Part shown: piece by piece, positions 9,118 through 13,691 of the stretch
How positions within the stretch are numbered: position 1 is the stretch's first letter
How the letters are laid out: each line of letters starts with the position of its first letter
Assembly (NCBI GenBank): GCA_964454795.1
Contig: CAYVUM010000091.1
Span: forward strand, 1 to 13,691
Direction of reading: 5' to 3'
Source: CAYVUM01 sp964454795
Lineage (GTDB): Bacteria > Pseudomonadota > Alphaproteobacteria > Rhodospirillales > Defluviicoccaceae
DNA length: 13,691 nucleotides
The notes under the pieces: model-generated
Databases searched by the model: none
Seen by the model: only the letters and a program-made list of their open reading frames with translations
What the model was told of the DNA's origin: nothing
Program-made: the position numbers and the translations under genes

Positions 9118-9951
9118 TCAGAAGTCGATCTCGACGCGGCGGTTCTGCGGCTCGCGCACCCCGTCGCCGGTCGGTACCAGCGGCTGGGTTTCGCCCTTGG
9201 CAAAGGTGGTGATCGAGGACGCCGGAATGCCCCGGTTGATCATCGCCCCTTTGACGGTGTCGGCCCGGCGCTGGGAGAGCCCAAAGTTATAGGCGGCCGG
9301 GCCCGAAGTGTCGGTGTGGCCGGTCACGCTGATGCGGGTGGCCCCCTGGCTTCTCGCCGCCGAGGCCGCGGTATCGACGATCTCCGCTCCTTCCGGCGTC
9401 AGGTTTGCGCGGTTCCAGTCGAAGAACACCAGGAATGCGCCCGGCACCGCCGGCACCTCGGCCAGCGCCGCTTCGACCCGGGCGATCGCCGCCATGTACG
9501 CGTCCCGGCAGGCCGCGATGTGATCCGGCTGCAAGTTTTCCTGACTCTGCTCGAGCCAGCAATCGTACATCGCCTGGGCCCGGGCGGCATCCGCGGGCGC
9601 CCGCGTCCGGCCGTTGCGATCGAGCGCCGAGACCAGTCGCTGACGCTCCGAGTTCAGCTCCGGAAGGTGCTCGTCCGGGAAAATCGGCTCCCGGAGTCCG
9701 GGAGCATCGGGGGCGGTGGGGCTGCCCGCGGCGGCAGCGGCGGCCCGCAGGGCGTAGGTGTCTGCGTCCCGGTGATCGCCCGAGGCCTTTTCCACCTCCG
9801 ACAAGCCCTGATATTCACGGCTGAGCGCCGTCGCGAAGGCTTCTCCCGTGGTCACCGACGGTGGCGGCTGGTTCATCGGCCGCCCGCCGCAACCGGCGAG
9901 GGCGACCGCAAGGACGGCGAACGTCGCGCGTCCGGCCAGTTTACCGATCAT
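9118..9951 (-). CDS. OmpA-family lipoprotein (peptidoglycan-binding)
   Basis: This is a 277-residue protein from the ATG at 9951, chosen because AAGGAGGAG lies just upstream; an in-frame ATG at 9966 would put the ribosome site inside the gene. The start MIGKLAGRATFAVLAVALAGC is a lipoprotein signal with lipobox LAGC and lipidated Cys21. A variable, partly helical region follows, with two cysteines (C131, C148) that may pair. The OmpA_C domain (about 172-277) shows FFDWNRANLTPEG, TGHTDTSG (210-217), YNFGLSQRRA (221-230) and NRRVEI (270-275). D214 and R229 are spaced 15 residues apart as in E. coli OmpA D271/R286, which bind diaminopimelate, so this protein likely anchors the outer membrane to the cell wall. 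It resembles Pal in domain but is longer and not next to tol genes. It lies downstream of a beta-barrel gene on the same strand. Confidence 0.92.
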   Translation of the reverse strand: MIGKLAGRATFAVLAVALAGCGGRPMNQPPPSVTTGEAFATALSREYQGLSEVEKASGDHRDADTYALRAAAAAAGSPTAPDAPGLREPIFPDEHLPELNSERQRLVSALDRNGRTRAPADAARAQAMYDCWLEQSQENLQPDHIAACRDAYMAAIARVEAALAEVPAVPGAFLVFFDWNRANLTPEGAEIVDTAASAARSQGATRISVTGHTDTSGPAAYNFGLSQRRADTVKGAMINRGIPASSITTFAKGETQPLVPTGDGVREPQNRRVEIDF

Positions 9952-9954
9952 CTG

Positions 9955-9963
9955 CTCCTCCTT
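9955..9963 (-). promoter_or_regulatory. Ribosome binding site that sets the OmpA-lipoprotein start
   Basis: On the minus strand AAGGAGGAG precedes the ATG at 9951, with five bases between AAGGAGG and the start. This favours the start at 9951 over the upstream in-frame ATG at 9966. Confidence 0.7.
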
Positions 9964-10040
9964 CATCGCGCCTCGGCGGTTGGCAATCCGGATGCCGCCC
10001 CAGGCGGTGCGGATCGCGAACCGCGACGCGCGCCGTCCGT

Positions 10041-10577
10041 TCAGAAGTTAAAGCCGATGCCGACCGCGTACTGCAGCACGCCTTCGTCAAAGCCTTCCGT
10101 GAAGGTGGGCCCGTAAGACGCGCCCCCGTACAGGAAGGTCGATTCATTGGCATACCATTTCAGGCCACCTTCGAGACCGCCGACGCCGTCATCCTCGACG
10201 CCCTTCCCGTAAACACCGCCGATGAAGGCGCCGATATAAGGCCGCCAGCGGCCAAGATTCAAATTGTACTGAATGAAGACAACCGACTGACCATTCCAGA
10301 CATCGCGACTGTCGTCAGCGAGGCCAAAGCCCAAAGTCTGGCGGAAACCGGCCAGCCAGCTATCCGTGAGGAAATAACCAAGGCTGCCAGTCGTGCCGAA
10401 GGTATTGTTATCGAAGTTGTTTGTTGACGTGCCGCTACCAGTCAATAGCAACTCAAAGTCGCCCGGCCGTGGGCCCACTTGCGGGGTGTAGGGCGGCGTC
10501 GACGCTGACTGCGCCATGGCCTGGGTAGCGGTTGCTGCAGCGAGCAGCAAACCCAAGGCGCACTGTTTCATCTTCAT
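10041..10577 (-). CDS. Small outer-membrane beta-barrel protein
   Basis: This is a 178-residue protein with a Sec signal peptide (MKMKQCALGLLLAAATATQAMA, cleavage near residue 22). The mature part alternates polar and hydrophobic or aromatic residues in short segments (FELLLTGSG, GSLGYFLTDSWLAGFRQTLGFGL, SVVFIQYNLNL, PYIGAFIGGVYG, GGLEGGLKWYA, FLYGGASYG, LQYAVGIGFNF) and ends in Phe, the usual signal for outer-membrane assembly by Bam. This fits an eight-stranded barrel. I do not see enough to assign a named family such as OmpW or OmpX. A second ATG at 10571 is possible; AAAGGA upstream of 10577 supports the first. It lies about 89 bases ahead of the OmpA-lipoprotein gene on the same strand, so the two may be co-expressed, but the lipoprotein gene has its own strong ribosome site. 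Confidence 0.82.
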   Translation of the reverse strand: MKMKQCALGLLLAAATATQAMAQSASTPPYTPQVGPRPGDFELLLTGSGTSTNNFDNNTFGTTGSLGYFLTDSWLAGFRQTLGFGLADDSRDVWNGQSVVFIQYNLNLGRWRPYIGAFIGGVYGKGVEDDGVGGLEGGLKWYANESTFLYGGASYGPTFTEGFDEGVLQYAVGIGFNF

Positions 10578-10614
10578 CTCAATGGCTTCCTTTACGGTTT
10601 ACATTTTTGTCCCG

Positions 10615-10643
10615 GATATACCGTAATTTTCTGCGCTTGCCAG
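10615..10643 (-). promoter_or_regulatory. Candidate promoter for the beta-barrel protein gene
   Basis: On the minus strand CTGGCA (10643-10638) and TATATC (10620-10615) are each four of six to the -35 and -10 consensus and are separated by 17 bases. Transcription would start near 10608, about 30 bases ahead of the ATG at 10577. The surrounding stretch is AT-rich relative to the genes. Confidence 0.35.
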
Positions 10644-10712
10644 CACAGCCTTTCATAAGCATAGGGCCGCCCCGTGCTGAAATCCAATGTTATCAGGTCA
10701 ACAGCGCGCATT

Positions 10713-10729
10713 CACAACACGGTGTTGTG
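10713..10729. repeat. Perfect 17-base palindrome between purC and the beta-barrel gene
   Basis: CACAACAC and GTGTTGTG are exact reverse complements flanking a single G at 10721. GCGCAT occurs just before (10707-10712) and again just after (10729-10734), so the palindrome is also framed by a direct repeat. There is no T run, so a terminator is unlikely. It could be an operator for the beta-barrel gene, lying about 105-120 bases upstream of its predicted transcription start, or a 3' hairpin of the purC message. Confidence 0.45.
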
Positions 10730-10783
10730 CGCATGCAACGGATGCCCGGCGGCTTTGCACGAACGTCCCTGCCGGCGCCGGGA

Positions 10784-11812
10784 TCAGTCGGTGTTGCCGC
10801 TCCGCGGGGCCGCGCGCCGGGTCTGGCCCGCAACCCACCCGCGCACGGCCGCTTCGACGCGCTCGCGGATCGGGCGGGGGTCTGGCGGAGGGGTGAAGGT
10901 CCGGCCGGTCACGGTTTCATAGAGCGCCACGTAGCGGGCGGCGAAATCGACAAGCGTCTCGGCCGGGATCGGCGGGACGGGCTCGCGGTACGGATCGCAG
11001 CGCGCGGCAATCCACAGCCGCAGGAATTCCTTATCGAGGCTCTCCGGCTCCTCGCCGGCGGCCATCCGCGCCGCATAGCTGGCGGTCCGCCAGTAGCGGC
11101 TCGAGTCCGGGGTGTGCAGCTCGTCGGCGAGAACTAGCCGCCCCCCCTCGTCAAGCCCGAACTCGTACTTGGTGTCGACCAGGATCAGTCCGTGCCCGGC
11201 GGCCACCTCCCGGCCGCGGGCGAACAGGGCCAGCGCGACCTCGGTCACCTCCGCCCACCGTTCCGCGGAAAGGAGGCCGCGACAGACGATCTCTTCCGGC
11301 GTGACCGGCGCATCGTGCCCGCCCGCCGGCGCCTTGGTGGTCGGGGTGAGGATGGTCTGCGGCAGCTTCTGATTGCGAACCAGCCCGTCCGGCAGGGTGA
11401 TCCCGTACATCGTCCGCACCCCGTCGCGGTAGAGCGGCCAGACCGACGTGGCCGTCGAACCGGTCAGATAGTCCCGCACCACCACCTCAACCGGCAGCAT
11501 CTCCAGCCGGCGGGCGACGGTAACGTTGGGGTCGGGAAAGGAGACGGCGTGGTTGGCGACGATGTCGGCCGTCGCTTCAAACCAGAACCGGGCGGTCTCA
11601 TTGAGCACCTGGCCCTTGAACGGCACGGCGGCGAGCACCTGGTCGAAGGCGCTCTGCCGGTCGGTGGTGACAATGATCCGCCAGCCCTCGGGCAGGTCGT
11701 AGCTGTCACGGACCTTGCCGCTGGTGTGTCCGGGCACCCCCGGAAACGCCGCGTCGACGAGCACGTCGTCGAGGCGGGCCCGGATCAGCGCGCGCAGATC
11801 CCGGTCCGCCAT
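10784..11812 (-). CDS. purC: Phosphoribosylaminoimidazole-succinocarboxamide synthase (SAICAR synthetase), long form
   Basis: The enzyme joins CAIR and aspartate with ATP in de novo purine synthesis. The 342-residue protein has the family motifs: GHTSGKVRDSY (28-38), TTDRQSAFDQ (49-58), VVVRDYLTGST (110-120), LILVDTKYEFG (209-219) and LADELHTPDSSRYW (228-241). It is far longer than the roughly 240-residue E. coli PurC and carries the inserted GITLPDGLVRNQKLPQTILTPTTK (137-160) and the longer C-terminus known from the yeast ADE1 type. The gene follows greA after 48 bases on the same strand and may be in one transcript with carB and greA. The ribosome site is weak (GAAG). The C-terminal tail TRRAAPRSGNTD is probably disordered. 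No other purine gene is in view. Confidence 0.96.
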   Translation of the reverse strand: MADRDLRALIRARLDDVLVDAAFPGVPGHTSGKVRDSYDLPEGWRIIVTTDRQSAFDQVLAAVPFKGQVLNETARFWFEATADIVANHAVSFPDPNVTVARRLEMLPVEVVVRDYLTGSTATSVWPLYRDGVRTMYGITLPDGLVRNQKLPQTILTPTTKAPAGGHDAPVTPEEIVCRGLLSAERWAEVTEVALALFARGREVAAGHGLILVDTKYEFGLDEGGRLVLADELHTPDSSRYWRTASYAARMAAGEEPESLDKEFLRLWIAARCDPYREPVPPIPAETLVDFAARYVALYETVTGRTFTPPPDPRPIRERVEAAVRGWVAGQTRRAAPRSGNTD

Positions 11813-11860
11813 CAGCTTCGAGCGGGTCGGGCCGGTACCGCGCCGGGCCGGCGACGACGG

Positions 11861-12337
11861 TCAGCCGCCGTAGCGGATGTCGACCACTTCGTAGGACTTG
11901 TGGCCGCCGGGGGTGGTCACCTCGACCACCTCGCCGAGTTTCTTGCCGATCAGCGCCCGGCCGAGCGGCGAGGTGACCGAAAGCTTGCCGGCCGAGGCGT
12001 CGGCCTCGTAGCTGCCGACCAGGTGAAACGTGCTTTCGGCTTCGGTGTCCTCGTCGGCGAGCATGACCGTTGCTCCGAAGCGGATCGCATCGCCGCGCTG
12101 GGTGGAGGGCTCGATCACTTCGATCCGGCTGATGATATCCTCCAGTTCGGCGACCCGCCCCTCGATGAAGCTCTGCCGTTCGCGGGCGGCGTGGTATTCG
12201 GCGTTCTCGGAGAGATCGCCGTGCTCCCGGGCCTCGGCGATCGCCCGGATCACCGCCGGACGCTCTTCCGACTTCAGCCGTCGCAGTTCCTCTTCCAGGC
12301 GCGAATGACCCTCCGGGGTCATCGGGATCTTTTCCAT
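11861..12337 (-). CDS. greA: Transcription elongation factor GreA
   Basis: GreA enters the secondary channel of RNA polymerase and stimulates cleavage of backtracked transcripts. From the ATG at 12337 the protein is 158 residues, the same as E. coli GreA. Residues 1-75 form the N-terminal coiled coil with the tip acids D41 and E44 in GDLSENAEYHAAR (40-52); residues 80-158 form the FKBP-like domain with VTSPLGRALIGKKLGEVVEV (121-140). The frame is open to 12532 upstream, but that part is Arg/Pro-rich, unlike the family, and overlaps the end of carB. The start codon shares its A with the stop of a possible 25-codon ORF (TGATG at 12335-12339). A weak GAG seven bases upstream is the only ribosome-site hint, which fits translational coupling. 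Confidence 0.96.
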   Translation of the reverse strand: MEKIPMTPEGHSRLEEELRRLKSEERPAVIRAIAEAREHGDLSENAEYHAARERQSFIEGRVAELEDIISRIEVIEPSTQRGDAIRFGATVMLADEDTEAESTFHLVGSYEADASAGKLSVTSPLGRALIGKKLGEVVEVTTPGGHKSYEVVDIRYGG

Positions 12338-12414
12338 CAGAACATCTCGTCGTTGTCGGCCGGCCGGTGGGCGATCTTGGCCCGGCGCGGGCGTTTCTCT
12401 GCCGGATCCGTCAT
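12337..12414 (-). CDS. Possible 25-residue small ORF coupled to greA
   Basis: An ATG at 12414 opens 25 codons, MTDPAEKRPRRAKIAHRPAD followed by NDEMF, ending in a TGA that overlaps the greA ATG by one base (TGATG). It starts 17 bases after the carB stop. The peptide is basic in the middle and acidic at the end. No ribosome site precedes it, so it would depend on ribosomes coming off carB. It could be a real small protein, a coupling leader that passes ribosomes from carB to greA, or chance. I recognise no family. Confidence 0.3.
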   Translation of the reverse strand: MTDPAEKRPRRAKIAHRPADNDEMF

Positions 12415-12431
12415 TTAGGGGACCGAGCGGG

Positions 12432-13691
12432 CTAAAACGATCCGTCAAAGTACGATTGCAGGGGCGAAACTTCAAGACCGCCGCCCTCTTGCAGTGCAGC
12501 GATCGCTTCGATCGCCGCGGCGGCGCCGGCAATGGTCGTGTAATGGGGGACGTTCTTCACCAGGGCGGCGCGGCGGATCGAGAAGCTGTCGTGAATCGCC
12601 TGGGCCCCCTCGGTCGTGTTGATGACCAGATGGACGCTGCCGTTCTTGATGGCGTCCTCGCAGTCGGGGCGGCCCTGCAGAACCTTGTTGACCTGGCCGA
12701 CGCGGAGACCGGCCTCGGACAGGTAGCGGGCGGTGCCGGTGGTGGCGAGCAGGTTAAAACCAAGCTCGGCCAGCCGCCGGGCGAGCGCCGCCGCCGCCGG
12801 CTTGTCCCGGTCCTTGACCGAGACGAACGCGACGCCGCCGGTCGGCAGCTGGATGCCGGCCCCGAGCTGGGACTTGGCATAAGCGCACCGGAAATCCGGC
12901 GCGATCCCCATCACCTCGCCGGTGGACTTCATCTCGGGGCCGAGGATCACGTCGACGCCGGGGAAACGCTTGAACGGAAACACCGCCTCCTTCACCGAGA
13001 CGTGCCCCAGCCGGGGGGAGCGGGTCAGACCGAACGTCGCGAGACGCTCGCCGGCCATCACCCGGGCGGCGATCTTGGCGATCGGAACGCCGGTGGCCTT
13101 CGCGACGAACGGCACGGTCCGGCTCGCACGCGGATTGACCTCGAAGATATAGATGACCCCGGCCTTGATCGCGAACTGGACGTTCATCAGCCCGACCACC
13201 CCAAGCGCCCGGGCGAGCGCCTGCGACTGGCGGTCCAGTTCGGCGATCAGGTCGTCGGAGAGGGTGTGCGGCGGGAGAGAGCAGGCGGAGTCCCCGGAAT
13301 GGATGCCTGCCTCCTCGATGTGCTGCATCACCCCGGCCACGTACACATCCATGCCATCTGCGATCGCATCAACGTCGATCTCGATCGCATCTTGCAGAAA
13401 GGAATCGAGCAGCACCGGGCTCTTGCCCGACACTTCCACCGCCGTGTGGATGTAGCGGCGGAGTGCCTCAATGTCGTAGATGATTTCCATCGCCCGGCCG
13501 CCGAGCACATACGAGGGACGGATCACCAGCGGATAGCCGACCCGCTCGGCGACCGCCTCCGCTTCAGCCAGAGACCGGGCGAGACCGTTTGCCGGTTGCC
13601 GCAGGCCCAGCTGATCGAGCAGCGCCTGGAAGCGCTCGCGGTCTTCGGCGAGCGCGATGGCGTCGGGCTGGGGGCCGAGGATGCGAATGCC
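12432..13691 (-). CDS. carB: Carbamoyl-phosphate synthase large subunit, C-terminal 419 residues (N-terminus beyond window)
   Basis: The frame is open from the right edge to a TAG at 12432 and encodes about the last 40% of an enzyme that is usually near 1,070-1,100 residues. CarB makes carbamoyl phosphate from ammonia supplied by CarA, bicarbonate and two ATP, for pyrimidine and arginine synthesis. Visible are the start of the second ATP-grasp half (GIRILGPQPDAIALAEDRERF), the ATP-binding VIRPSYVLGGRAMEIIYD, the metal and nucleotide site FEVNPRASRTVPFVAKATGVP, and the allosteric MGS-like domain (from about SVKDRDKPAAAALARRLAELGF), with LLATTGTARYL and LVINTTEG. The C-terminus is SYFDGSF. A GTG at 13526 is an internal Val codon within the ATP-binding motif, not a start. 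The gene leads into greA and purC, probably as one transcript. Confidence 0.97.
   Translation of the reverse strand, partial: GIRILGPQPDAIALAEDRERFQALLDQLGLRQPANGLARSLAEAEAVAERVGYPLVIRPSYVLGGRAMEIIYDIEALRRYIHTAVEVSGKSPVLLDSFLQDAIEIDVDAIADGMDVYVAGVMQHIEEAGIHSGDSACSLPPHTLSDDLIAELDRQSQALARALGVVGLMNVQFAIKAGVIYIFEVNPRASRTVPFVAKATGVPIAKIAARVMAGERLATFGLTRSPRLGHVSVKEAVFPFKRFPGVDVILGPEMKSTGEVMGIAPDFRCAYAKSQLGAGIQLPTGGVAFVSVKDRDKPAAAALARRLAELGFNLLATTGTARYLSEAGLRVGQVNKVLQGRPDCEDAIKNGSVHLVINTTEGAQAIHDSFSIRRAALVKNVPHYTTIAGAAAAIEAIAALQEGGGLEVSPLQSYFDGSF

Noticed and set aside
9994..10026. Two short hairpins after the beta-barrel gene (9995-10007 and 10014-10026)
   Set aside because: Each has a five-base stem and three-base loop with no T run; too weak to call a terminator.
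11192..12418. Open plus-strand frame of 408 codons
   Set aside because: It is antisense to purC and greA, both certain genes; its Arg/Gly/Asp-rich composition is typical of a mirror frame in GC-rich DNA.

Overview
The window reads as chromosomal DNA of a high-GC alphaproteobacterium, most likely a member of the Rhodospirillales. The reasons are strong GC-rich codon use, a Tat-exported DUF882 protein, a carB-greA cluster, a long eukaryote-like PurC and a LysR/trxB/Lrp block. This placement is inference; no rRNA or other marker gene is present.

Layout. (1) 1-1318, minus strand: a two-gene unit that looks accessory. A DUF4365 protein (restriction-endonuclease-like fold) overlaps by ATGA a larger unrecognised gene that runs off the left edge. 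Part of it is visibly AT-richer than the rest: 23 of 60 G/C at 1021-1080, against 39 of 60 at 3121-3180 in uvrB. (2) 1503-2885, plus strand, divergent: a ZIP-like membrane protein with a CRP-like cyclic-nucleotide-binding domain inserted between its third and fourth membrane helices. (3) 2968-5205, plus: uvrB with an added Gly/Arg/His-rich tail. (4) 5206-5606: a 401-base gap, then 5607-6164, plus: a Tat-exported DUF882/peptidase M15-type zinc protein. (5) 6234-8248, minus: a LysR-type regulator downstream of trxB, with an Lrp/AsnC regulator (8511-9011, plus) divergent from trxB, the same trxB/lrp arrangement as in E. coli. (6) 9118-10577, minus: an OmpA-domain lipoprotein and a small outer-membrane beta-barrel protein. 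(7) 10784-13691, minus: purC, greA and the 3' part of carB, with a possible 25-codon ORF between carB and greA.

How the parts work together. carB and purC supply pyrimidine and purine precursors, and greA in between is a transcription elongation factor; the three probably share transcription. trxB maintains the thiol redox balance beside two regulators. The DUF882 protein and the two outer-membrane proteins belong to the cell envelope.

Most of the window is ordinary core genome. The parts most worth a second look are the DUF4365 two-gene unit, the ZIP/cyclic-nucleotide-domain fusion with altered motif residues in both halves, and the small ORF coupled to greA. I did not find clear evidence of a wholly new system. 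The DUF4365 pair is the best candidate, but it is cut by the window edge.
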